Position numbers and translations under genes: made by a program. The notes under the pieces were generated by a model. It saw nothing but the letters and a program-made list of their open reading frames with translations. It was not told the DNA's origin and ran no database searches. Shown here piece by piece: positions 54,330 to 61,591 of a DNA stretch of 61,591 bases (the stretch's first letter is position 1; every line of letters begins with the position of its first letter). This stretch comes from Pseudomonadota bacterium (GTDB taxonomy: Bacteria > Pseudomonadota > Alphaproteobacteria > Rhizobiales > Devosiaceae). The stretch spans positions 1 to 61,591 of the forward strand of contig JAEZHZ010000256.1 of assembly GCA_023436745.1 (NCBI GenBank), written 5' to 3'.

Positions 54330-54345
54330 GTCGTAGAAATACGAC
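54330..54345. promoter_or_regulatory. Inverted-repeat operator between PAS-LuxR gene and scoA
   Basis: GTCGTA (54330-54335), GAAA, TACGAC (54340-54345) is a perfect 6-bp inverted repeat immediately before the regulator's start codon. A CGTA-N4-TACG core is the kind of site bound by LuxR/GerE-type dimers. It is 66 bp from the scoA ATG. Confidence 0.55.
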
Positions 54346-54410
54346 TAACTGCCCGGTCGGGACAAGACTTAGCGTCTGCGCAAACGAACCCACCGAGTGG
54401 GGAGGAGCCC

Positions 54411-55124
54411 ATGCAGAAAGTCCATTCCACCGTGGCGGAAGCCCTTGCCGGCCTGCTCCGCGACGGCATGACCATCATGTCCGGCGGCTTCGGCCTGTGC
54501 GGCATTCCTGCCGCCCTGATCGAAGGTATCGAGCGCTCCGGCGCCCGCGACCTGACCGTGATCTCCAACAATGCGGGCGTCGACGGTATCGGCCTCGGCC
54601 GGCTGCTGGCCACCCGCCAGATCCGCAAGATGATCTCCTCCTATGTCGGGGAGAACAAGCTGTTCGCCGAGCAGTACCTGTCGGGCGACCTCGAGCTTGA
54701 GTTCAACCCGCAGGGCACGCTGGCCGAGCGCATCCGCGCCGGCGGCGCCGGCATCCCGGCCTTCTTCACCAAGACCGGCGTGGGCACCCTGATTGCCGAG
54801 GGCAAGGAAGTGCGCACCATCGACGGTGAAGACTATGTGCTCGAGACCGGCCTCGTCGCAGACCTTGCCGTCGTCCATGCGTATAAGGGCGATGCGGAGG
54901 GCAATCTGGTCTACCGGATGACCGCGCGGAACTTCAACCCGATGATGGCGACGGCCGGCCGTGTCACCGTGGCCGAGGTGGAGCACCTGGTCGACACCGG
55001 CAGCATCGATCCCGACCACATCCACACCCCCGGCATCTTCGTCGACCGCATCGTGCATGTGCCGGCACCGGTGAAGCACATCGAGCAGCGCACGCTGCGC
55101 CCGCGCCAGGAGGAGATTGCCTGA
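54411..55124 (+). CDS. scoA: 3-oxoacid CoA-transferase subunit A (succinyl-CoA:acetoacetate type)
   Basis: Alpha subunit of a two-subunit CoA-transferase that moves CoA from succinyl-CoA to acetoacetate, 237 residues. GGFGLCGIPAALIEGI is the CoA-binding signature. SNNAGVDGIGLGRLLATRQIRKMISSYVGENK, in parts, and AERIRAGGAGIPAFFT match ScoA rather than the catabolic PcaI branch. The ATG has a strong GGGGAGGAG ribosome site. Its stop overlaps scoB (TGATG). It is the first gene of an operon with a thiolase, as expected for acetoacetate or hydroxybutyrate use. Confidence 0.93.
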   Translation: MQKVHSTVAEALAGLLRDGMTIMSGGFGLCGIPAALIEGIERSGARDLTVISNNAGVDGIGLGRLLATRQIRKMISSYVGENKLFAEQYLSGDLELEFNPQGTLAERIRAGGAGIPAFFTKTGVGTLIAEGKEVRTIDGEDYVLETGLVADLAVVHAYKGDAEGNLVYRMTARNFNPMMATAGRVTVAEVEHLVDTGSIDPDHIHTPGIFVDRIVHVPAPVKHIEQRTLRPRQEEIA

Positions 55125-55780
55125 TGGCCTGGACCCGCGAACAGATGGCCGCCCGCGCCGCGCGCGAACTGCGCGACGGCTTCTACGTCAACCTTGGCAT
55201 CGGCATCCCGACGCTCGTCGCCAACTTCATTCCCCAGGGCATGGACGTGCGGCTGCAGAGCGAGAACGGCATGCTCGGCATGGGCCCGTTCCCCTACGAG
55301 GGCGAAGAAGATGCCGACCTGATCAATGCCGGAAAGCAGACCATCACCGCCCTGCCCGAGACGAGCTTCTTCTCGAGCGCCGACAGCTTCGGCATGATCC
55401 GCGGCGGGCACATCGACCTGTCGATCCTCGGCGCCATGCAGGTTGCCGAAAACGGTGACCTCGCCAACTGGATGATCCCCGGCAAGATGGTGAAGGGCAT
55501 GGGCGGCGCCATGGACCTCGTCGCCGGCGTCAAGCGCGTGGTGGTGGTGATGGAGCACGAAGCCAAGGGCCAGCCCAAGCTCCTGCGCGAATGCACCCTG
55601 CCGCTGACCGGCAAGCGCGTTGCAGACCTCGTCATCACCGATCTCGGCGTGTTCACGCTAGCCCGGCGCGGCGAGATCGATATGCGTCTCATCGAAGTTG
55701 CCGACGGCGTCAGCCTCGACGAGATCACCGCCAAGACAGAAGCCCGCTTCACCGTTGCTCTCGAGGAACAGGCCGCATGA
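55124..55780 (+). CDS. scoB: 3-oxoacid CoA-transferase subunit B
   Basis: Beta subunit of 218 residues. It carries the catalytic glutamate in QSENGMLGMGP (Glu47), which forms the glutamyl-CoA intermediate. NLGIGIPTLVANF and GGHIDLSILGAMQV are family signatures. The C-terminal DLGVFTLARRGEIDM is typical. The start overlaps scoA and the stop overlaps the thiolase ATG (ATGA), so the three proteins are translated together. Confidence 0.94.
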   Translation: MAWTREQMAARAARELRDGFYVNLGIGIPTLVANFIPQGMDVRLQSENGMLGMGPFPYEGEEDADLINAGKQTITALPETSFFSSADSFGMIRGGHIDLSILGAMQVAENGDLANWMIPGKMVKGMGGAMDLVAGVKRVVVVMEHEAKGQPKLLRECTLPLTGKRVADLVITDLGVFTLARRGEIDMRLIEVADGVSLDEITAKTEARFTVALEEQAA

Positions 55781-56949
55781 GCGACATCGTCATCGTCGGC
55801 GCTGCCCGCACCCCGATCGGCAGCTTCCTTGGACCGCTGAGCTCCGTGCCTGCCCATGAACTGGGCGCCACCGCCATCAGAGCGGCGCTTGAGCGTGCCG
55901 GAGTTGCGGCCGATCAGGTGGACGAGGTCATCCTCGGCCAGGTGCTGGGTGCCGGTGCCGGCATGAACCCGGCGCGACAGGCGGCCATCGCGGCAGGCAT
56001 TCCCAAATCCGCCACCGCCTTCGGCGTCAACCAGGTCTGCGGGTCCGGACTGCGCGCCATCGCCCTCGGCATGCAGCAGATCGCCTCCGGCGACGCGACG
56101 ACCATCGTTGCCGGTGGGCAGGAATCGATGTCGTTGTCGCCCCACTGCCAGATGCTGCGCCAGGGGACCCGCATGGGACCCGTCAGCCTCGTGGACACCA
56201 TGGTGGTCGATGGCCTCACCGACGCCTTCGGCGGCTATCACATGGGCATCACGGCCGAGAACGTGGCGCGCGAGTTCGGCGTCTCGCGCGAGCAGCAGGA
56301 CGCGTTTGCGGCCGAGAGCCAGCGCAAGGCGGCAGTGGCGCAGGCCGCCGGGAACTTCCGCGCGGAGATCGCGCCGGTGACCATCGAGACCCGCAAGGGA
56401 ACCCAGACCGTCGACGTGGACGACCACCTGCGGCCGGACACGAGCGCCGAAGGCCTCGCCCGGCTCCGCCCCGCCTTCGACAAGGAAGGCACCGTTACCG
56501 CCGGCAACGCCTCGGGCCTCAACGACGGCGCCGCCGCCGTCGTGTTGATGAGCGAGGCCGAGGCGACGCGTCGTGGCCTGACCCCGCTGGCCCGCATTGC
56601 CGGCTGGGCTACCGCGGGTGTCGACCCCTCGGTGATGGGCACCGGGCCCATTCCCGCTTCGCAGAAGGCACTCGCACGGGCCGGATGGTCGGTCGGCGAT
56701 CTCGACCGCATTGAGGCCAACGAGGCCTTTGCGGCACAGGCCTGTGCCGTCAATGCCGGGATGGGATGGGACCCAGCGAAGGTCAACGTCAATGGCGGCG
56801 CCATAGCCCTTGGCCACCCCATCGGCGCCTCCGGTGCCCGAGTGCTGGTGACGCTGATCCACGAGCTTCGTCGCTCCGCCCTTCGTCGCGGCCTCGCCAC
56901 CCTCTGCATCGGCGGCGGCATGGGCATAGCCATGTGCATCGAAGCCTGA
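55777..56949 (+). CDS. Acetyl-CoA C-acetyltransferase (thiolase)
   Basis: Thiolase of 390 residues that cleaves acetoacetyl-CoA into two acetyl-CoA, completing the pathway begun by ScoAB, or runs in reverse for polyhydroxybutyrate synthesis. The acylation Cys88 lies in NQVCGSGLRAIALG. NEAFAAQACAV, GGAIALGHPIGASGARVLVTL in parts, and the C-terminal CIGGGMGIAM provide the His and second Cys of the active site. The length matches PhaA/AtoB. It is coupled to scoB by ATGA. The open frame from 55591 extending upstream is a shadow of scoB. Confidence 0.94.
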   Translation: MSDIVIVGAARTPIGSFLGPLSSVPAHELGATAIRAALERAGVAADQVDEVILGQVLGAGAGMNPARQAAIAAGIPKSATAFGVNQVCGSGLRAIALGMQQIASGDATTIVAGGQESMSLSPHCQMLRQGTRMGPVSLVDTMVVDGLTDAFGGYHMGITAENVAREFGVSREQQDAFAAESQRKAAVAQAAGNFRAEIAPVTIETRKGTQTVDVDDHLRPDTSAEGLARLRPAFDKEGTVTAGNASGLNDGAAAVVLMSEAEATRRGLTPLARIAGWATAGVDPSVMGTGPIPASQKALARAGWSVGDLDRIEANEAFAAQACAVNAGMGWDPAKVNVNGGAIALGHPIGASGARVLVTLIHELRRSALRRGLATLCIGGGMGIAMCIEA

Positions 56950-56971
56950 GCCCTTGGGCAGCGACGGCCGG

Positions 56972-58132
56972 CTACCAGTTGGTGACCGAGCCGTCGCGGC
57001 GCCGCAGGTGCGGCGCTTCCCAGAACTCGAAGCTCTGCCGCGCGAGCAGGTCCTCGTCGACCTCGACCCCGAGGCCCGGCGCGTCGCTGACCGGATAGAC
57101 GGCCCCCTTTAGCTCCGGCTGGACCGGGAAGAAGTCGCGGTTGTCGAACCCGAGCGCCCGTTCGGGAACGCGCGTTTCGAGCCAGGCGAAATTCGGCACC
57201 GCCGCGGCGAAATGGATCGTCGCGGCCGTGCACACCGGCCCCAGCGGATTATGCGGCATGAGGTCGACATAGTGCGCCTCGCTCCAGCCGGCGACCTTCA
57301 TCGCCTCGGTCAGGCCACCGACATTGCAGACATCGATGCGGTTGAACTGATGGATGCCGCGCTCGATGAAGGGCACGAACTGCCACTTGCTGGCGAACTC
57401 CTCGCCGATGGCGAACGGAATATCGGTCATGGTGCGCAGGGACTCGTAGGCTTCCGGCGTCTCGTCGCGGATCGGCTCCTCGAGAAAATCGAGCACCCCC
57501 CTGTCGAGCCTGCTGCAGAAGCTTGCCGCTTCGGCGACCGACAGCCGGTGGTGATAATCTATGCCGAGCACCACTTCGTCGCCGAGTTCCTCGCGCGCCC
57601 TGTTCAGCAGGCGCGCCGTGGCGGCAATGGACTGGCGCGGCTCGAAGACATCGCGGCTGTCCTGCCCGATGGGAAAGAAGCGGATGGCGTCGAACCCCAT
57701 CTCCATGAGTTGGCGGGCACGCTCCACCGCCCCTTCCCCGGCAGCATCTCCCGTGGAGGCGAAGGTGGGAATGACATGGCGCTGCCGGCCCCCGAGCAGT
57801 TCGTAAACGGGCACGCCGAGCGCCTTGCCCTTGATGTCGTGAAGGGCGATGTCGATGGCCGAGATGGCTGCCTGCAGCACGCGGCCGCCTTCGAAGTACT
57901 GGCTGCGGTACATCTCCTGCCAGATGCGACCGATCTGCATGGCATCCTGCCCCAGCAGGAACTCGCGATAGTGCTCGATGGCACCGGTGACCGCGCGTTC
58001 CCGGCCGGTCAGCCCGCTCTCGCCCCAGCCGAAGACACCCTGGTCGGTCTCCACCTTGACGAGCAGCTGGTTACGTATGCCTACCCGCGCCGGATAGGGC
58101 TTGATGGCAGTGATCTTGAGACTGGGGGGCAT
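56972..58132 (-). CDS. Galactonate dehydratase-like enolase-superfamily enzyme
   Basis: Mandelate racemase/muconate lactonizing family enzyme of 386 residues that probably dehydrates a sugar acid to a 2-keto-3-deoxy acid. The E. coli D-galactonate dehydratase residues Asp183, His185, Glu209, Glu235, His285 and Glu310 all align with a constant offset of nine: Asp192 and His194 (GIDYHH), Glu218 (FLEEP), Glu244 (GEE), His294 (PHNPLG) and Glu319 (LETR). The ATG at 58132 lies 23 bp after the sugar transporter ATPase. The exact acid (galactonate, arabinonate or another) is not determined by sequence. Confidence 0.88.
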   Translation of the reverse strand: MPPSLKITAIKPYPARVGIRNQLLVKVETDQGVFGWGESGLTGRERAVTGAIEHYREFLLGQDAMQIGRIWQEMYRSQYFEGGRVLQAAISAIDIALHDIKGKALGVPVYELLGGRQRHVIPTFASTGDAAGEGAVERARQLMEMGFDAIRFFPIGQDSRDVFEPRQSIAATARLLNRAREELGDEVVLGIDYHHRLSVAEAASFCSRLDRGVLDFLEEPIRDETPEAYESLRTMTDIPFAIGEEFASKWQFVPFIERGIHQFNRIDVCNVGGLTEAMKVAGWSEAHYVDLMPHNPLGPVCTAATIHFAAAVPNFAWLETRVPERALGFDNRDFFPVQPELKGAVYPVSDAPGLGVEVDEDLLARQSFEFWEAPHLRRRDGSVTNW

Positions 58133-58155
58133 AGGGCTCTCGGTAGCGCATCCGC

Positions 58156-59253
58156 CTAGGCGGCCTGCAGGGCCATTTCGGTCTGGGCATCGAAGAGGTG
58201 GATGCGCTCCTGGTCGAATTCGAGCCACACCATCTCGTCCGGGGCCACCGTCTCGGAGGGCGGCAGGCTGATATTGACGATGGCGCCGGCAAGGAACGCC
58301 TGCACGAAGGTGATGTCGCCGGTCGGCTCGACCGTGTAGACCCGCGCCGGCACGGCGTCGGCGACCGGTGTCTTGTGAAGCCGGATGGTGGAATGGCGTG
58401 CGCCCAGCACCACCTTGCCGGACTGCGCGCCCGCAACCTTGCCCGCATTGCGGTCCGACAGCAGCAGGGTCCAGCCTTCGCTGCTGGTCAGGACCGCGCG
58501 GCCGTCGCGGCTGCCGACATCGAGCGGCACGAGGCTCATCGCCGGGCTGCCGACGAAGCTGGCGACGAACATGTTCACCGGATCGGCGAAGACCCTGGAC
58601 GGGGCGTCGTATTGCTGGAGCAGCCCCCCGTTCATCACCGCCATCTTGTCGGCCATGGTCACCGCTTCGAGCTGGTCGTGGGTGACGTAGATGATGGTGG
58701 CGCCGAGATCCTGGTGGAAGCGCTTGATTTCCGAGCGCATCTGCACGCGCAGCTTGGCATCGAGGTTGGACAGGGGTTCGTCCATCAGGAACACCGCCGG
58801 ATCGCGCACCAGGGCGCGGCCGAGCGCCACGCGCTGCTGCTGCCCGCCCGAGAGTTCGCGCGGCTTGCGCTCGAGCAGATGGGTGATATCGAGCACCTTG
58901 GCCGCCTCGGCCACCTTGCGCTCGATCTCGGCTCTCGGGAGCTTTCGCATCTGCAGCGGAAAGGCGAGATTCTGGAACACCGTCTTCTGCGGATAGAGCG
59001 CGTAGTTCTGGAACACCATGGCGATGTCCCGATCCTTTGGATCGAGATCGTTCACGACCCGGTCGCCGATGATGATGTCACCGGAAGTGATCGGGATCAG
59101 CCCGGCTACGAGGTTCAGCGTCGTAGTCTTGCCGCAGCCCGAAGGCCCCACCAGCGCGACGAACTCGCCATCATCCACAGTCAGCGATACGTCCCGCGCC
59201 GCGTAGACGGAGCCGTAGGTTTTGACCAGATCTTTCAGGACCACCTGAGCCAT
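58156..59253 (-). CDS. Sugar ABC transporter ATP-binding protein (UgpC/MalK type)
   Basis: CUT1-type ATPase of 365 residues. Walker A is GPSGCGKTT, the signature LSGGQQQRVALGRALVRDP, Walker B FLMDEPLSNLD, and YVTHDQLEAVT holds the switch His. A C-terminal TOBE regulatory domain follows (GARHSTIRL and ARVYTVEPTGD). It lies between two permease genes upstream and the dehydratase downstream, all minus strand. A short AGAAGG ribosome site precedes the ATG. Its CUT1 neighbours define a sugar or sugar-acid importer. Confidence 0.92.
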   Translation of the reverse strand: MAQVVLKDLVKTYGSVYAARDVSLTVDDGEFVALVGPSGCGKTTTLNLVAGLIPITSGDIIIGDRVVNDLDPKDRDIAMVFQNYALYPQKTVFQNLAFPLQMRKLPRAEIERKVAEAAKVLDITHLLERKPRELSGGQQQRVALGRALVRDPAVFLMDEPLSNLDAKLRVQMRSEIKRFHQDLGATIIYVTHDQLEAVTMADKMAVMNGGLLQQYDAPSRVFADPVNMFVASFVGSPAMSLVPLDVGSRDGRAVLTSSEGWTLLLSDRNAGKVAGAQSGKVVLGARHSTIRLHKTPVADAVPARVYTVEPTGDITFVQAFLAGAIVNISLPPSETVAPDEMVWLEFDQERIHLFDAQTEMALQAA

Positions 59254-59263
59254 GGAGAACCTT

Positions 59264-60145
59264 CTAGTGTTTGACCGCGCCTTCGGTCAGCGCGCGCACG
59301 AAATACTTCTGCAGGACCAGGAACAGCACCACGACCGGCACGCTCATCATGAAGCTCGCCGCCATGAGGCCCGGGAAATCCGTGGTGTTCTCCGAGAAGA
59401 ACCGCTGGATGCCGACGGGCAACGTCAGTTGATCGTTCTTGGTGATGAAGGTGGCGGCATAGATGTACTCGTTCCATGCCCCGATGAAGGAGTAGATGGC
59501 CGTGGCGATGATGCCGGGCACCGACAGTGGCGTCACGATCAGGAGGAACGCCTGGAAGCGGGTGGCGCCGTCGATGCGGGCAGCCTGCTCGAGCTGGATC
59601 GGGATGTTGTCGTAAAAGCCTTTCAGCAGCCAGATCGCAAGCGGCAGCCCGAAGGTCAGGTAGGTGAGGATCAGTGAGCCGTGGGTGTTCACCAGCCCCA
59701 GCACCCGCATCAGGATGAACAGCGGCACGAGGAAGATCACGGCCGGGAACATGTTCCGGAGCAGCACGGAGAAGAACAGGAATTTCCGGCCGGGAAAGCG
59801 GAAGCGCGAGAAGGCATAGGCCGCCGGCACCGCCACCACCACTGCGAGTATGGTGGTGCAGAACGACACGAACAGGCTGTTCCAGAAGAAGCGAAGGAAA
59901 TCCTGCCCGACGCTGTTCTGCGGATCGAGCAGCTTCTGGTAACTCGCGAGCGTCGGCTGTGTCGGCCACCACTGCGGGGGAAACTGCATGGCGGCGAAGC
60001 CCGACTTGATCGAGGTCAGCAGCATCCACACCATCGGCACGGCCGTATAGAGCAGCATCAGCACGAGGAAGATGCGGCCCGCCCAGCGCCAGCCGTCGAT
60101 GCGCCTGCGGCTGCGCGGCACCGTGGTCTCTGTCGTCGCGGTCAT
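59264..60145 (-). CDS. Carbohydrate ABC transporter permease (MalG type)
   Basis: Inner-membrane permease of 293 residues. The first helix is RIFLVLMLLYTAVPMVWMLL. Further helices include FFSVLLRNMFPAVIFLVPLFILM and LPLAIWLLKGFYDNIP. The EAA loop is EQAARIDGATRFQAFLLIVTPLSVPG, in parts. The C-terminal LVLQKYFVRALTEGAVKH is typical of MalG-type permeases. It overlaps the upstream permease by four bases (ATGA) and is 10 bp from the ATPase gene. With its partner it forms the pore of the importer that begins beyond the right edge. Confidence 0.92.
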   Translation of the reverse strand: MTATTETTVPRSRRRIDGWRWAGRIFLVLMLLYTAVPMVWMLLTSIKSGFAAMQFPPQWWPTQPTLASYQKLLDPQNSVGQDFLRFFWNSLFVSFCTTILAVVVAVPAAYAFSRFRFPGRKFLFFSVLLRNMFPAVIFLVPLFILMRVLGLVNTHGSLILTYLTFGLPLAIWLLKGFYDNIPIQLEQAARIDGATRFQAFLLIVTPLSVPGIIATAIYSFIGAWNEYIYAATFITKNDQLTLPVGIQRFFSENTTDFPGLMAASFMMSVPVVVLFLVLQKYFVRALTEGAVKH

Positions 60146-61104
60146 GCGCCCTGCTCCCTGCTCTCATTGCCGCTGAGCGCGCGCACATAGAAATAGCCCA
60201 GCACCATCAGGATGACGAACAGCAGCACCGAATAGGCCGCGGCCACTCCCCAGCGCTGCCGTCCGAAGGCCAGCTCGTAGATGTGGGTGATCCAGATGTG
60301 CGAGGCGTTCGAGGGGCCGCCGCCGGTCATGATCCAGGGGATGATGAACGAGTTGAAGTTGGCGACCGCCAGCAGCAGGATCGTTACCGTCGATACGCCC
60401 CGCAGGTGCGGGAAGGTGACGTGCCAGAAGCGCTGCCAGGCCGACGCGCCGTCCACCTTGGCGGCGCGCAGGAGTTGTTCGGGCACGGTCTGCAGCCCGG
60501 CCATCACCATGATCATGGCGAAGGGGAACTCGCGCCAGATGTTGACGACGATCAGCGAGGGCAGGACGGTGTGGACGTTGTCTATGAAGTTCGGCTGGCG
60601 GTCGGTCAGTCCGAGCTGGACCAGCACGGCGCCGATGACGCCGAAATCGGAGTGGTACATCCACTTCCAGATATAGGAGGCGGCAACCGCGCTGATGACC
60701 CACGGGATGATCAGGATGGCGCGCAGGACGGCGCGGCCGGCGAAGTCCCGATGGAGGGCCAGGGCGGCGCCGTAGCCCAGAACAAAGGCGATCAGGGTCG
60801 AGGCGAAGGTCCAGATCGCGGTGTTGAGCGTCACCCGCCAGAACACGTCGCTCGTCAGAATGGCGGTGTAATTGTCGGTGCCGACGAAGATCTTGTCGCG
60901 CAGCTGTAGGCCCGGCGGCGTTTTGAAGAACGACAGTTCGATCGTGTAGTAGATCGGATAGGCAATGACGACGAGCATCACCACGATGGCCGGCAGGACG
61001 TAGAGGTAATCCGCGCGGCTGGTCCACATCTGCTGCAGCGTGCCGGGCTCGCGGGTGCGGGTGGTCTTGCGCGGAGCGACGGCAGGTCCTGTCAGGGCGG
61101 TCAT
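60142..61104 (-). CDS. Sugar ABC transporter permease (MalF type)
   Basis: Inner-membrane permease of 320 residues. A cytoplasmic N-terminal tail is followed by LYVLPAIVVMLVVIAYPIYYTI. The EAA loop is RAAKVDGASAWQRFWHVTFPHLRG, in parts. The segment IIPWIMTGGGPSNASHIWITHIYELAF is typical of MalF/UgpA permeases. The stop overlaps the next permease start. A 76-bp gap separates it from the binding-protein gene, with a hairpin whose 3' arm overlaps the ribosome site (AGGAGA at 61132-61137 pairs with 61117-61122). Confidence 0.92.
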   Translation of the reverse strand: MTALTGPAVAPRKTTRTREPGTLQQMWTSRADYLYVLPAIVVMLVVIAYPIYYTIELSFFKTPPGLQLRDKIFVGTDNYTAILTSDVFWRVTLNTAIWTFASTLIAFVLGYGAALALHRDFAGRAVLRAILIIPWVISAVAASYIWKWMYHSDFGVIGAVLVQLGLTDRQPNFIDNVHTVLPSLIVVNIWREFPFAMIMVMAGLQTVPEQLLRAAKVDGASAWQRFWHVTFPHLRGVSTVTILLLAVANFNSFIIPWIMTGGGPSNASHIWITHIYELAFGRQRWGVAAAYSVLLFVILMVLGYFYVRALSGNESREQGA

Positions 61105-61116
61105 CGTGACGCTCCT

Positions 61117-61137
61117 TCTCCTGGCGGGAAGAGGAGA
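61117..61137 (-). promoter_or_regulatory. Hairpin covering the MalF-type permease ribosome site
   Basis: TCTCCT (61117-61122) and AGGAGA (61132-61137) form a perfect 6-bp stem with a 9-nt loop in the gap between binding protein and first permease. On the minus strand the 3' arm holds the AGGAGA purine stretch, so it could reduce permease translation. Confidence 0.35.
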
Positions 61138-61180
61138 CGGGGGGCGGCTGGCAGCGCCGGTCGTGCTTCGCGGAACAGGC

Positions 61181-61591
61181 CTAGAGGCCGCCGCCGTCCG
61201 TCACGTCACGAACCTTCTGCGCGGCGTCGGCCGCTGCTTCCTCGACCGTCATCGCGCCGGTCAGGGCGTTCTGCAGCATGTCGGGAATGATGATGTTCAT
61301 GATCTCGGGCGTTTCCGGCAGCGTCGGGAACGGCACGCCGTAGGGCAGCATCGAGGTCGTCACGTCGAGGAACTCGATCGAGTCCAGGCGCTCCTTCATC
61401 CAGCTGGTCTTGAAGCCGTTGAGGTTGCCGGGATTCGATCCGGCATAGGCCATCTTCAGCGACCATTCGGGGCTCGTCCAGAAGCAGATCAGGGCCTTGG
61501 CCGCGGCCTCGTCCACTTCGCCACCGTCAACGTATTCGGGATTGAGCATGTGGATGTTGGAGCCGCCGAACACCACCGCGCGACGGCCGTC
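61181..61591 (-). CDS. ABC sugar-binding protein, C-terminal part (truncated by window edge)
   Basis: The last 137 codons, including the stop, of a CUT1-type extracellular solute-binding protein. The open frame runs off the right edge of the window. FGGSNIHMLNPEYVDGGEVDEAAAKALICFW, in parts, and WSLKMAYAGSNPGNL look like the C-terminal lobe of family 1 sugar-binding proteins. The C-terminal VEEAAADAAQKVRDV is typical of the terminal helix. The gene starts the minus-strand operon that continues with two permeases, an ATPase and the galactonate dehydratase-like gene. The signal peptide and N-terminal lobe lie outside the window. Confidence 0.85.
   Translation of the reverse strand, partial: DGRRAVVFGGSNIHMLNPEYVDGGEVDEAAAKALICFWTSPEWSLKMAYAGSNPGNLNGFKTSWMKERLDSIEFLDVTTSMLPYGVPFPTLPETPEIMNIIIPDMLQNALTGAMTVEEAAADAAQKVRDVTDGGGL

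Overview
The window is GC-rich, tightly packed DNA from an alphaproteobacterium. The combination of a Yej peptide importer, TamA/TamB, Ku/LigD repair, an FnrN-type regulator, a smo-like polyol operon and many ABC importers suggests the order Hyphomicrobiales, perhaps a Devosia-like organism. That placement is inference from gene content. There are no tRNA or rRNA genes, CRISPR arrays, insertion sequences or phage genes that I can see. No gap between genes exceeds 300 bases. The longest are 36544-36773 (230 bp, operator-like repeats) and 50786-51012 (227 bp, little recognisable).

Left part (1-18.3 kb) is mostly housekeeping: the 3' end of lpdA; a microcin C/peptide ABC importer in the order yejB-yejE-yejF-yejA; the outer-membrane assembly pair tamA-tamB; a YdfG-type short-chain dehydrogenase; a small protein with a duplicated motif; then, on the minus strand, epmA-epmB-XRE/cupin regulator-small protein. 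Divergent from epmA is efp, whose Lys34 is the expected target of EpmA and EpmB. A DUF2934 protein and a DUF892 ferritin-like protein follow.

18.3-34.0 kb is almost entirely minus-strand. A polyol operon (SorC-type regulator, sugar-binding protein, two permeases, ATPase, mannitol-type dehydrogenase, FGGY kinase) runs with a 4-bp gap into an NHEJ set: ligD, ku, a TPR protein, an alpha/beta hydrolase and exonuclease III. An acetyl xylan esterase lies downstream. At 34.1-35.5 kb a hemerythrin-like gene has a good FNR/FixK box upstream, next to an Fnr regulator with an N-terminal cysteine cluster.

35.5-50.1 kb is the most unusual part: a LacI-type regulator followed by a tightly coupled plus-strand operon. 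It encodes a cytoplasmic heparinase II/III-family protein, a complete peptide/oligosaccharide-type ABC importer, a DUF2264 protein, a D-2-hydroxyacid dehydrogenase, an acyltransferase with a fused alpha-helical domain, and a ThuA-like protein. It looks like a system for importing acidic oligosaccharides and degrading them inside the cell. The substrate cannot be read from the sequence.

The right end (50.1-61.6 kb) holds a methyltransferase, a polar amino acid (cystine-like) ABC importer, a DUF1801 protein, a PAS-LuxR regulator divergent from a ketone-body operon (scoA-scoB-acetyl-CoA acetyltransferase), and a minus-strand sugar ABC importer with a galactonate-dehydratase-like enzyme. The importer's binding protein runs off the right edge.
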